Shown here in pieces: positions 16,475-23,764 of a stretch of 64,000 nt of DNA. A program made the translations under genes and the position numbers. Numbering within the stretch: position 1 is the stretch's first letter; the number at the start of each line of letters is the position of its first letter. The DNA lies in the NCBI GenBank assembly GCA_903857495.1, contig CAIOFF010000023.1, forward strand, positions 1 to 64,000. The letters are read 5' to 3'. The notes under the pieces were generated by a model, which searched no databases, had not been told where the DNA came from, and was given only the letters and a program-made list of their open reading frames with translations. This DNA comes from an uncultured Holophagaceae bacterium (GTDB lineage: Bacteria; Acidobacteriota; Holophagae; Holophagales; Holophagaceae).

Positions 16475-17767
16475 CTACCTCCGCGGCGGCGGTTCTTGGA
16501 GGTTCGCCAAGAACTCATCGTTGGTCTTGGTCTTGCCCAGGCGGTCCACGAGCAGCTCCATGCTCTCGCTGGGGCCGCTGGCGCTGAGGATCTTGCGCAG
16601 CACCCAGATCTTGGCCAGGCGGGCCGGATCGATGAGGAGGTCTTCCTTGCGGGTGCCGGACTTCTGGATGTCCATGGCGGGGAAGATGCGCTTGTCGCTG
16701 AGCTTGCGGTCCAGCACGATCTCGCTGTTGCCGGTGCCCTTGAACTCCTCGAAGATCACGTCATCCATGCGGCTGCCGGTCTCGATGAGGGCCGTGGCGA
16801 CGATGGTCAGGCTGCCCCCGGCCTCGATGTTGCGGGCGGCGCCGAAGAACCGCTTGGGCCGCTGCAGCGCGTTGCTGTCCACACCGCCGGAGAGCACCTT
16901 GCCGCTGGGCGGCACCACGGTGTTGTAGGCCCGGCCCAGGCGCGTGATGGAGTCCAGCAGGATGACCACGTCCTTCTTGTGCTCCACCAGCCGCTTGGCC
17001 TTCTCGATGACCATCTCGGCCACCTGGACGTGGCGGGTGGCGGGCTCGTCGAAGGTGCTGGAGACCACCTCGCCCTTGACGCTGCGCACCATGTCCGTGA
17101 CTTCCTCGGGGCGCTCGTCGATGAGCAGCACGATGAGGAACACCTCGGGATGGTTGGCGGTGATGGAGTTGGCGATGTTCTGCAGCAACACGGTCTTGCC
17201 CGTGCGCGGCGGGGCCACGATGAGGGCGCGCTGGCCTTTGCCGAGGGGCGTCATCAGGTCCATGACGCGGGTGCTCAGCTCCTGGGCGTCCCGCTCCATG
17301 CGCAGGTGGTGCTTGGGGTACAGGGGCACCAGGTCATCGAAGTGCACCCGCTCCTTGGCCATGCCCGGAGGATCGAAGTTCACGGCGTCCACGCGCAACA
17401 TCGCGAAGAACTTCTCGCCCTCCTTGGGGGGGCGGATCATGCCCGAGAGGGTGTCGCCGGTGCGCAGGTTGAACTTGCGGATCTGGCTGGGTGAGACGTA
17501 GATGTCCTCAGGTCCCGCGAGGTAGTTCTGGTCGGGGCTGCGCAAGAAGCCGAACCCCTCGGGCAGCACCTCCAGCACGCCTTCGGAGAAGAACTGCCCT
17601 TCCCGCTCAGCCTGGGCCTGCAGCACCCGGAACACCAGCTCCTGCTTGCGCATGGAGAGCGGGCTCTCGATGGCCAGCTCCTTCGACAGCTCCGCGAGCT
17701 TGCCGATGGAGAGCTCCTTGAGCTCCTGCAAACTCAGGGCGGCCGGTGGCTGGGTTGGGGTGGCCAT
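16475..17767 (-). CDS. rho: Transcription termination factor Rho
   Basis: A 430-residue hexameric RNA helicase. The N-terminal helical domain ([21 protein letters not shown]) is followed by the RNA-binding cold-shock-like domain ([20 protein letters not shown]), P-loop [14 protein letters not shown] (about residue 190), Walker [18 protein letters not shown], the Q-loop [16 protein letters not shown] and R-loop [12 protein letters not shown]. The length matches compact Rho without inserted domains. Start ATG 17767 has AGGTGA just upstream. Its leader is C-rich and could serve as a rut site for autoregulation. Confidence 0.97.
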   Translation of the reverse strand: MATPTQPPAALSLQELKELSIGKLAELSKELAIESPLSMRKQELVFRVLQAQAEREGQFFSEGVLEVLPEGFGFLRSPDQNYLAGPEDIYVSPSQIRKFNLRTGDTLSGMIRPPKEGEKFFAMLRVDAVNFDPPGMAKERVHFDDLVPLYPKHHLRMERDAQELSTRVMDLMTPLGKGQRALIVAPPRTGKTVLLQNIANSITANHPEVFLIVLLIDERPEEVTDMVRSVKGEVVSSTFDEPATRHVQVAEMVIEKAKRLVEHKKDVVILLDSITRLGRAYNTVVPPSGKVLSGGVDSNALQRPKRFFGAARNIEAGGSLTIVATALIETGSRMDDVIFEEFKGTGNSEIVLDRKLSDKRIFPAMDIQKSGTRKEDLLIDPARLAKIWVLRKILSASGPSESMELLVDRLGKTKTNDEFLANLQEPPPRR

Positions 17768-17818
17768 AGGTCACCTGGGGGGGGGTTAGGGAGTCAGAAG
17801 TGGCTCGGGGATGCTGAC

Positions 17819-17847
17819 AGGATAGGTCAATTTTCCCGTTCAGCCAA
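17819..17847 (-). promoter_or_regulatory. rho promoter candidate
   Basis: On the minus strand TTGGCT (17847-17842) and TATCCT (17824-17819) are separated by 17 bases; each matches four of six consensus positions. Transcription would begin near 17812, giving a leader of about 45 bases rich in C, with a run of nine C at 17785-17777. It overlaps the 3' end of the upstream hydrolase gene. Confidence 0.45.
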
Positions 17848-18669
17848 ACAGGAGCCCATCTGATCGGTAAAATTCCGAACCCGGGCGACGAAGCCCTTGG
17901 GGTCCTCCACGGGGTAGGCGTGGCCGATGCCCGGCACCACCTCGAAGCGGCTGCCCGGGATCCCCTGGGCGGTCCCCAGGCACTTCCAGGGGGGCGTCAG
18001 CAGGTCTTCGGCACCGCAGAGCAGCAGGACCGGCGCCTGGATGCACTCCAGCCGTTCCCGGATGTCCCAGCCCAGGGTGCCCCGGATCTGGTGCAGGTTG
18101 CCGTGCGGGGGGCGGTCCTGACCCGTCACAACTTGGTGATAGGCCCGCAGCACCCCGTGGCGGGCCTCCAGGAAACGGTCGCCCCAGAGGAAGGGCGCCA
18201 CGGCGTCGAACTGCAGGAGCGGGCCACCCACCTCGAGGCAGCGCGCCCAGTGCTCGGCCTTGAGCCCCATGGCGAAGTCGAAGCGGGGCATGGCGCTGGT
18301 CAGCACGGCCCCGGGAAAGGCTCCGGGGTGGTCACAGAGCAGCTCCAGGCTCATGGCGCTGCCGTTGGAGAGACCCACCAGCCAGGGCTGCGAGACCTTC
18401 AGGACCTGGAACAGCTCCCAGGCATCGGCCGCCAGCAGCGCCGTGGGATAGGGGCCCTCCAGAGGGGCGTCGGAGCGGCCCTGGCCACGGCTGTCGAAGG
18501 TGAGCACCCGGAACCGGTCCGTGAGCCCCGGCAGCACACCGGCCCACATCGTCGTGTCCGAAAGCAGGCCGTTGAGCAACACCAGCCAGGGACCTTCCGG
18601 GTTGCCCTGCACCCGATAGTGCAGCTTCAGACCCGAGGCGAGGGTGGCGAAGGTCGGCTGGACCCGCAC
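17827..18669 (-). CDS. Alpha/beta hydrolase
   Basis: A 280-residue serine hydrolase. Oxyanion region LLNGLLSDTTMW replaces the usual HG; DSRGQGRSDAP is the strand 4 turn; the nucleophile elbow is LVGLSNGSAMSLEL (Ser at about residue 100). The acid is in LLLCGAEDLLTPPW and the His in VPGIGHAYPVEDP. It resembles 3-oxoadipate enol-lactonase-like and general esterase enzymes; the substrate is unknown. GTG start 18669 follows the sixA stop with one base between, so the pair is co-transcribed. Confidence 0.85.
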   Translation of the reverse strand: MRVQPTFATLASGLKLHYRVQGNPEGPWLVLLNGLLSDTTMWAGVLPGLTDRFRVLTFDSRGQGRSDAPLEGPYPTALLAADAWELFQVLKVSQPWLVGLSNGSAMSLELLCDHPGAFPGAVLTSAMPRFDFAMGLKAEHWARCLEVGGPLLQFDAVAPFLWGDRFLEARHGVLRAYHQVVTGQDRPPHGNLHQIRGTLGWDIRERLECIQAPVLLLCGAEDLLTPPWKCLGTAQGIPGSRFEVVPGIGHAYPVEDPKGFVARVRNFTDQMGSCLAEREN

Positions 18670-18670
18670 C

Positions 18671-19147
18671 TCAGCCCCGGAGTTCCATGGGCTGGAAGTG
18701 GCGCTCGAAGCTCCAGCTGCCGCTGTCCCAGGTCACGATCACACAGCCCGCCTTCTTGAACTCCAGGCTGCGGCCCGTGAGCTGGAAGACCAGGCTGCTG
18801 AGGAAGGGCTCGTGGCTGATGATGGCCAGGACGTGGTCCGGCGTGGCCTCGGCCAGCAGGCTCCGCAGCCAGAGGTCTGCCTGACCGGGCCGACCGCCCG
18901 GGGTCAGCTCCAGGGAAGTCTCCAGGGGGAAGCCGCCCGCCGCCTCCTGCAGGCAGGCCATGGTCTCTGCCGCGCGGCGGTAGGGGCTGTTGAAGCCCCG
19001 CTGAGGCCGGTAGCCCCGGGCCACGAGGCCCTGCATGGCCAGACGGGTGCGCTTCCACCCCTCGGGCGTCAGGGCGCGGTCCGCATCCGGCTGGCCGGGG
19101 CGGGGATCCTCGGCGATGCCGTGGCGGATGAGCAGCAGTGTGGCCAT
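18671..19147 (-). CDS. sixA: Phosphohistidine phosphatase SixA
   Basis: A 158-residue histidine-phosphatase-superfamily protein with LLIRHGIAEDP (nucleophilic His in RHG, residue 9), ALTPEGWKRTRLAM, the SPYRRAAETMA motif and ISHEPFLSSLV (second His). SixA removes phosphate from phosphohistidine (HPr-type or histidine-kinase HPt domains). Size and motif spacing match SixA. It forms an operon with the hydrolase. Confidence 0.88.
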   Translation of the reverse strand: MATLLLIRHGIAEDPRPGQPDADRALTPEGWKRTRLAMQGLVARGYRPQRGFNSPYRRAAETMACLQEAAGGFPLETSLELTPGGRPGQADLWLRSLLAEATPDHVLAIISHEPFLSSLVFQLTGRSLEFKKAGCVIVTWDSGSWSFERHFQPMELRG

Positions 19148-19206
19148 GTCCCCATCCTAGCCGCCCTCTTTCCCAGACCCTCCCCGAATCTAGGCGTGCC
19201 GGGGCC

Positions 19207-19923
19207 TCACAGCCCCAGGTCGCTGAGCTCCTGCTGGGCGGTGCGGGCCTCGGCGCTGCCGGCGAAGCCGTTCACGAGCTCCTGGAAGGCCTTCGCGGCG
19301 GCGGGCTTCAGCCCCTGCTTCAGCAGGCACTGGGCACGCTTCAGCTTGGCGGGCAGGAACTGCGAGGAGGCTGCGTGGTCCTTGATGATTCGCTCGAAGA
19401 CCGGCTGGGCCTTGTCGTAGCCCTGCTGGTTGTAGTGGCAGAGGCCCAGGAAGAAGAGAGCCTCGGGACGCTTGCTGCTCTGGGGATAGGTCTTCAGCCA
19501 GAGCTCGAGGCCGTCGGTGGCCAGGGGATAGTTGCCGCGGTTGTAGTCCACCACCGCCGCGTTCAGCACCCGCTCATCCTCGGAAGGCGCCGCGCTGGCC
19601 GGTGTCTCGGCCGGGGCCGCCTTCGTGCCCGCGGTGCGGGGCAGGTTGCCGAGGCGGTTGCTGAGCGCCCGGGTGGTGTCCTGGACCTGCCGCAGGCTCT
19701 CCTGGAGATCCGCCTGGAAACGGCGGTCCTGGGTGCGGGCTTCGGTAGCCGCCTGCTGATCGGTCTGCGCCTTCTTGTTGCCGTCCTCGACCGCCTGGCG
19801 GAGCTTGAAGACCTCGAGCTTGAGGTCGCCCACTTCCTGCTCCACGCGGCGGAGCTGGTCCTCGGATCCGCAACCGACCGCGAGCAGCGCGGCCAGGGCG
19901 GGAAGCATCATCGTGCGGCGCAT
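19207..19923 (-). CDS. cpoB: Tol-Pal accessory lipoprotein CpoB/YbgF-like
   Basis: A 238-residue protein with signal and lipobox (LLAVGC, Cys18), a coiled coil (about residues 22-95) and a C-terminal TPR domain starting AAVVDYNRGNYPLATDGLELWLK and following the YbgF pattern (YFLG-like FFLGLCHYNQQGYDKA). In known systems CpoB coordinates outer-membrane constriction with peptidoglycan synthesis. E. coli CpoB is periplasmic; here it looks lipid-anchored. It follows pal but a terminator separates them. Confidence 0.85.
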   Translation of the reverse strand: MRRTMMLPALAALLAVGCGSEDQLRRVEQEVGDLKLEVFKLRQAVEDGNKKAQTDQQAATEARTQDRRFQADLQESLRQVQDTTRALSNRLGNLPRTAGTKAAPAETPASAAPSEDERVLNAAVVDYNRGNYPLATDGLELWLKTYPQSSKRPEALFFLGLCHYNQQGYDKAQPVFERIIKDHAASSQFLPAKLKRAQCLLKQGLKPAAAKAFQELVNGFAGSAEARTAQQELSDLGL

Positions 19924-19950
19924 GGGAACTCCAGAGCTGGCTTCATTCTA

Positions 19951-19980
19951 AACGAAAAGCGGGGGCCATCGCCCCCGCTT
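19951..19980 (-). terminator. Intrinsic terminator between pal and cpoB
   Basis: On the minus strand AAGCGGGGGC (19980-19971) and GCCCCCGCTT (19966-19957) form a perfect 10-bp stem with a 4-base loop, followed by TTCGTTT. It lies 20 bases after the pal stop and 28 before the cpoB start, so cpoB expression depends on read-through or a separate promoter. Confidence 0.88.
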
Positions 19981-20000
19981 CACGCGATACGAAAGTCGGA

Positions 20001-20723
20001 TTACTTCAGCTTGAACTCGCCGCGACGGTTCAGGCTCCAGCAGGACTCCTTCGCCTCGGTGCAGAGCGGGCGCTCCTTGCCGTAGCTGATGGTGGTGAAG
20101 CGGGCCTCGTCGACACCGAGGGTCTTCAGGTAGGCCAGGGCGCCGGCGGCGCGCTTGTTGCCCAGGGCAAGGTTGTACTCGTTGGTGCCGCGCTCATCGC
20201 AGTGGCCTTCGATCTCGACCTTGGCCACGGGGTAGGCCTTCAGGAAGTCGGCGATGCCCTGCAGCACGGCGCGGTCGTTGGACTTGATGTCGGCCTTGTC
20301 GTAGTCGAAGTGGATGGTCTTGAGCGCGGCGGCGGCAGCGCGCTTGAAGGCGGCGGCCTTCTCGGCCTCGGCGGCCTTGCGGGCGGCTTCCTCAGCGGCA
20401 GCCTTCTCGGCGGCGGCGCGGTCAGCGGCGGCCTTGGCATCCGCAGCGGCCTTCGCATCGGCGGCGGCCTTGTCGGCAGCGGCCTTCTCGGCGGCGGCCT
20501 TGTCCCAGCCATCGTTCCAGCCCTGCGCCTTGTGCGGATTTTCCTTGTCGTTCACATAGGGATTCGTCGCACGGGCCTTGCCATCCTTGAAGGCCTGGTA
20601 GCCCTCATTGAACGCGGCCTGGGTTTCGGCCTTGAGCTGCTCCGCCGTCTTGGGCGGCTTGCAGGCCAGGCTTCCCAGGGTGAGCACAATGGCCGCCGGG
20701 ACGATGTAGATGCCGTATCGCAT
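20001..20723 (-). CDS. pal: Peptidoglycan-associated lipoprotein Pal with RMF-like N-terminal region
   Basis: A 240-residue OmpA-C-domain lipoprotein. Signal and lipidation Cys21 (GSLAC) are followed by an unusual segment at residues 38-76 with GYQA (41-44), G48, NPY (54-56), W69 and GW (72-73), the order seen in ribosome modulation factor. An Ala/Lys/Glu-rich helix (76-130) leads to the OmpA domain: TIHFDYDKADI, VEIEGHCDERGTNEYN (peptidoglycan binding), LGNKRA, ISYGKERPLC. ATG 20723 has a perfect AAGGAGGA. A TATACT -10 lies at 20755-20750. It follows tolB. Confidence 0.93.
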   Translation of the reverse strand: MRYGIYIVPAAIVLTLGSLACKPPKTAEQLKAETQAAFNEGYQAFKDGKARATNPYVNDKENPHKAQGWNDGWDKAAAEKAAADKAAADAKAAADAKAAADRAAAEKAAAEEAARKAAEAEKAAAFKRAAAAALKTIHFDYDKADIKSNDRAVLQGIADFLKAYPVAKVEIEGHCDERGTNEYNLALGNKRAAGALAYLKTLGVDEARFTTISYGKERPLCTEAKESCWSLNRRGEFKLK

Positions 20724-20789
20724 GGGGTTGGTCCTCCTTGATAGGTCTGAGTATAGATGGTGCATGCTCAGGGGAATGTCATTATTTTT

Positions 20790-22088
20790 TCACCTTCCGC
20801 GGATCCAGCGAGGGCTCTGGCAGTCCCCCATTTCGGACATGCGGAGGATTTGACGGCCCGAGAGGTCCGTGGTGAAGAGCTGAGAGCTGCCAAAGCGGTT
20901 ACTTGTAAAAACCAACCTTCGTTCGTCTGGGGACCAGGCGGGAGACTCCGAGGTGCTCACCCCGGTGGTGATCTGGTAGGCCTTGCCCTCGCCCAGCTTG
21001 TAGATGAAGAGGTCAAACTTGCCCTCGAACCGGGACACATAGGCCACCATGGCGCCGTTCGGGCTCCAGGCGGGGCTGGCGTTGTAGAGCCCCTCGGTGG
21101 TCAGCTTGCGGAGGTTCGAGCCGTCGTCCTGCATGAGGAAGACCTGGGGTCCGCCTTCGCGGTCGGAGGTGAAGGCGAGCTGGGTGCCGTTGGGGTTCCA
21201 GCTGGGCTCGGTGTTGATCCCGGTGCTGTCGGTCAGGCGCCGGGCCCGTCCGGTGGCCAGGTCCAGCACCATGATGTCGGCGTTGCCGCGGCGATCGCCC
21301 TGCACGAAGGCCAGGCGCTTGCCATCGGGCGACCAGGCGGGCGAGGAGAGCATGGAGATCATGCCGCCGACATTGGCCGTGGGGTAGAGCTTCTCGTGGT
21401 CGCCGTTCACGCGCCGCTGGCCCCAGACCTCAGGCGCGCCGCCCTTGTAGGTCACGTAGGCCAGCCGCCCGTCCTGGGCGACGGTGGGAGCCAGGGTCAG
21501 CGCCCCGTGCCGGGTGAGCTGCATCAGGCCCGCCCCATCGCGGTCCACCTGGAAGATCTCTTTGACACCCTTGGCGAGTCCCCGCACGAAGACGATGCGA
21601 CTGGAAGCCACCCCCCGATCCCCGGTGAGGCGCCCCACCAGGTCATCGGCCAGGGAGTGGGCGATGTGGCGCAGCGGCACGATCTTGTCGGCCTTGTAGG
21701 TGCGGGTGAACACGCCCTTCTCGGCGCCAGTGTCCACGGCCGAGGCCTCCACCTGCAGGTCGCCGCTGCCCGCCTTGCTCAGCCGGACCGACAGCAGCCA
21801 CTGGGCGCCCGCTTCCTTCCAGGCCTTCACCGGCGCCGCATCGGCGGGCAGCCGCTCCTGGAGGACGGCGATGACGCCGGACTCGTCCAGGTCCCGCTTG
21901 AGGACGGCGGTGAACTCCGTGCCCACCGTGGCTTCGCTCACGCCGGAGACCTTGGGTGCCGTCATGGCCAGCACCAGCTTCGCGCTGCTGGTGGCGGTGA
22001 GCACCACCTCGGTCGGCGGCGCCTGCTGGGCGCAGAGCCCGGAGGCGGCGAGGACCCAGAGGAAGGTCCGAATGAGGAATCGCGTCAT
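20790..22088 (-). CDS. tolB: Tol-Pal system protein TolB
   Basis: A 432-residue periplasmic protein with signal peptide (FLWVLAASGLCAQ), an N-terminal alpha/beta domain (about 45-165) and a six-bladed propeller with the TolB repeats (SSPAWSPDGKRLAFVQGDRRGN; EPSWNPNGTQLAFTSDREGG; ASPAWSPNGAMVAYVSRFEG; ESPAWSPDERRLVFTSNRFG). TolB couples Pal to the TolQRA motor. pal follows 66 bases downstream. tolQ, tolR and tolA are not upstream; mutT and rnhB lie there instead. Confidence 0.94.
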   Translation of the reverse strand: MTRFLIRTFLWVLAASGLCAQQAPPTEVVLTATSSAKLVLAMTAPKVSGVSEATVGTEFTAVLKRDLDESGVIAVLQERLPADAAPVKAWKEAGAQWLLSVRLSKAGSGDLQVEASAVDTGAEKGVFTRTYKADKIVPLRHIAHSLADDLVGRLTGDRGVASSRIVFVRGLAKGVKEIFQVDRDGAGLMQLTRHGALTLAPTVAQDGRLAYVTYKGGAPEVWGQRRVNGDHEKLYPTANVGGMISMLSSPAWSPDGKRLAFVQGDRRGNADIMVLDLATGRARRLTDSTGINTEPSWNPNGTQLAFTSDREGGPQVFLMQDDGSNLRKLTTEGLYNASPAWSPNGAMVAYVSRFEGKFDLFIYKLGEGKAYQITTGVSTSESPAWSPDERRLVFTSNRFGSSQLFTTDLSGRQILRMSEMGDCQSPRWIRGR

Positions 22089-22111
22089 GACAGCTCCGGG
22101 CCGGGAAGGCT

Positions 22112-22516
22112 TCAGCCTATCAGATGAGCAGGATCACCCTGAAGTTCCGGGCCGGGCGGCTCCCGCCCCAGCCAATCGAGCAGCGCGCGGTTCCGGGGCG
22201 GGACCGGCAGACCTCGCAGCTCCGCCACCGTGCACCAGGCCCAGGCCAGCGCCGTGCGGGGAGTGCCGTCCGCTTCCACAAGGAAGGGGTGCAGGCGGAC
22301 CGCGCCTTCGAGCACCGGCCAGGCCTGCAAGGACTCAGGACGCAGCCCGATCTCCTCGTGCAGTTCCCGCGCCAGGGCCTGTTCCGGCGCCTCGCTGGCC
22401 TCGCACTTGCCGCCCGGAAACTCCCACAGCCCGGGCAATACCGGGTTGTCCAGGGCCCGGCGCTGGACGAACCAGCGGTTGCCGCGGCGCAGCAGGGCCA
22501 GGGCCGCGTCGGTCAC
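22112..22516 (-). CDS. mutT: NUDIX hydrolase (MutT-like, 8-oxo-dGTP diphosphatase candidate)
   Basis: A 134-residue protein with an intact Nudix box starting WEFPGGKCEASE and continuing to ARELHEEIGL, matching Gx5Ex7REUxEExGU exactly. The N-terminus DAALALLRRGNRWFVQRRAL resembles MutT/MutY-C-like enzymes that hydrolyse oxidised nucleotides. GTG 22516 overlaps the rnhB stop (GTGA), so it is coupled to rnhB, which suits a shared genome-integrity role. Upstream tolB start is 23 bases from its stop. Confidence 0.88.
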   Translation of the reverse strand: MTDAALALLRRGNRWFVQRRALDNPVLPGLWEFPGGKCEASEAPEQALARELHEEIGLRPESLQAWPVLEGAVRLHPFLVEADGTPRTALAWAWCTVAELRGLPVPPRNRALLDWLGREPPGPELQGDPAHLIG

Positions 22517-23328
22517 TGGACCAGCCCCTCGGCCTCCGCCAGCTGCGCCAGCCGATCGGCGTAGTTGCGGCGCAGGGTCTCCACCCAGACCAGCTTGAGG
22601 CGGCCATAGGCAGGCCGCAGCTCCCGGGCTACCCAGGCCTGCAGCTCGGCCACGGAGGCGCAGCGCTCGAGGCTGTGCCGGAGCGCGTCGCGCAGCTCCT
22701 CGTCGACCTGCTGCAGCGCAGCCACGGGTGCGTAGCTGATGCGGTGCACGGGGCTCACGCCCAGGACCCGGATCTGCGCCCGGTGCAGGGCCGTGCCGTA
22801 GCCCTTGTGCTGGCCGAAGCCGTAGCCCGGGTGCTGCTCCTCCAGGCCGATCATCAGGGCATCCCGGTGGGCCTTGGCCAGGATGCTGGCCGCGCCGATG
22901 GCGCAGCTGAGGGCGTCCCCGTCCACCACCAGGCGCTCGGGCAGGCCGGTCCGAGGGCCGCGGTTGCCGTCGATGAAGAGCAGGCGCGGACGCAGCGTCA
23001 GGTTCGACACCGACTGGCGCATGGCCATCATGGTGGCCTCCAGGATGTTCTCCCGGTCGATGGCCAGGGCGTCGATTTCCGCGATGCCGTAGGCGGGCAG
23101 CAGCGCCTTCAGCTCCGCAGCCAGAGCCTCCCGTTTCTCGGGCTTCAGCTCCTTGCTGTCCCGCACGCCGCGGAGCACATGGCCCCACTTCTGGACCGTC
23201 GCCCCGTCCAGCACCGCGCAGGCCGCCACCACCGGCCCCGCCCAGGCCCCCCGCCCCGCCTCGTCCACGCCGCCCCAGGCCACGCCCGGCGGCACATTGC
23301 CAAGGTCCCAGTCCAGAGGGTTGATCAT
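22513..23328 (-). CDS. rnhB: Ribonuclease HII
   Basis: A 271-residue enzyme that incises RNA in RNA-DNA hybrids and single ribonucleotides in DNA. Catalytic elements are present: GVDEAGRGAWAGPVV (Asp-Glu pair at residues 22-23), RDSKELKPEKRE, FIDGNRG, VDGDALSCAIGAASILAKAHRDA and HPGYGFGQHKGYGT. The C-terminal 50 residues are longer than the minimal enzyme. Followed by mutT with a 4-base overlap. Confidence 0.95.
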   Translation of the reverse strand: MINPLDWDLGNVPPGVAWGGVDEAGRGAWAGPVVAACAVLDGATVQKWGHVLRGVRDSKELKPEKREALAAELKALLPAYGIAEIDALAIDRENILEATMMAMRQSVSNLTLRPRLLFIDGNRGPRTGLPERLVVDGDALSCAIGAASILAKAHRDALMIGLEEQHPGYGFGQHKGYGTALHRAQIRVLGVSPVHRISYAPVAALQQVDEELRDALRHSLERCASVAELQAWVARELRPAYGRLKLVWVETLRRNYADRLAQLAEAEGLVQ

Positions 23329-23399
23329 GGAACGAAGGTACCAGTTCCGGGGCGGTTCTCCAATGAAGCCCGCAGACGCCGCGCGGATCTGAGCCTCGC

Positions 23400-23645
23400 T
23401 TACGAGGGAGCCCCGCGCCGGGCCCTGGGCTTGCCCGTCCTGCTGTGCCCAGGCACCAGGGAGACCTCCAGGGTTCCCTTGGCAATCTCGACCCGCAGGG
23501 CCGCAGCGAACTCGGGAGGCAGCGAGTCCAGGTAGGTCTCGAGGGTCCAGTCCACTCCAGCCTGGGACTGGTCCACATCAGCAGGAAGGTGATGCTGGAT
23601 GGTGAGTTCCATGGCCTGCCGGACGTTGCTGAGTTTTTTCGGCAT
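23400..23645 (-). CDS. Small hypothetical protein (81 residues)
   Basis: An 81-residue ORF starting MPKKLSNVRQAMELTIQHH with GGGGGT about eight bases upstream. It has a predicted amphipathic first half, an acidic centre (DVDQSQAGVDWTLETYLDSL), a conserved-looking LPPEFAAALRVEIAKGTLEVS core, and a basic tail (TGKPRARRGAPS). It is upstream of rnhB on the same strand with a 71-base gap. Unrecognised; coding is supported by start context, GC composition and the absence of any alternative gene, but not by homology. Confidence 0.5.
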   Translation of the reverse strand: MPKKLSNVRQAMELTIQHHLPADVDQSQAGVDWTLETYLDSLPPEFAAALRVEIAKGTLEVSLVPGHSRTGKPRARRGAPS

Positions 23646-23709
23646 TCGGGAATACCCCCGGTGAGAACGCCCAGGACGGCAGAGTCCTCCCTGGGCTGGC
23701 TGGAACCAG

Positions 23710-23751
23710 GCAAACAAAGCGCCCGGCACGATGGGAATCGTTCCGGGCGCT
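23710..23751 (-). terminator. Intrinsic terminator of the Ig-like lipoprotein gene
   Basis: On the minus strand AGCGCCCGGAACGAT (23751-23737) pairs with ATCGTGCCGGGCGCT (23732-23718), a 15-bp stem with one mismatch and a 4-base loop, followed by TTGTTTG. It starts 14 bases after the gene's stop codon. Confidence 0.88.
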
Positions 23752-23764
23752 GAGGCGCTGCCTG

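Noticed and set aside
22112-23713. 533-codon minus-strand frame spanning mutT, rnhB and the small gene
   Set aside because: Only its last 134 codons are real (mutT); the rest is a shadow of rnhB.
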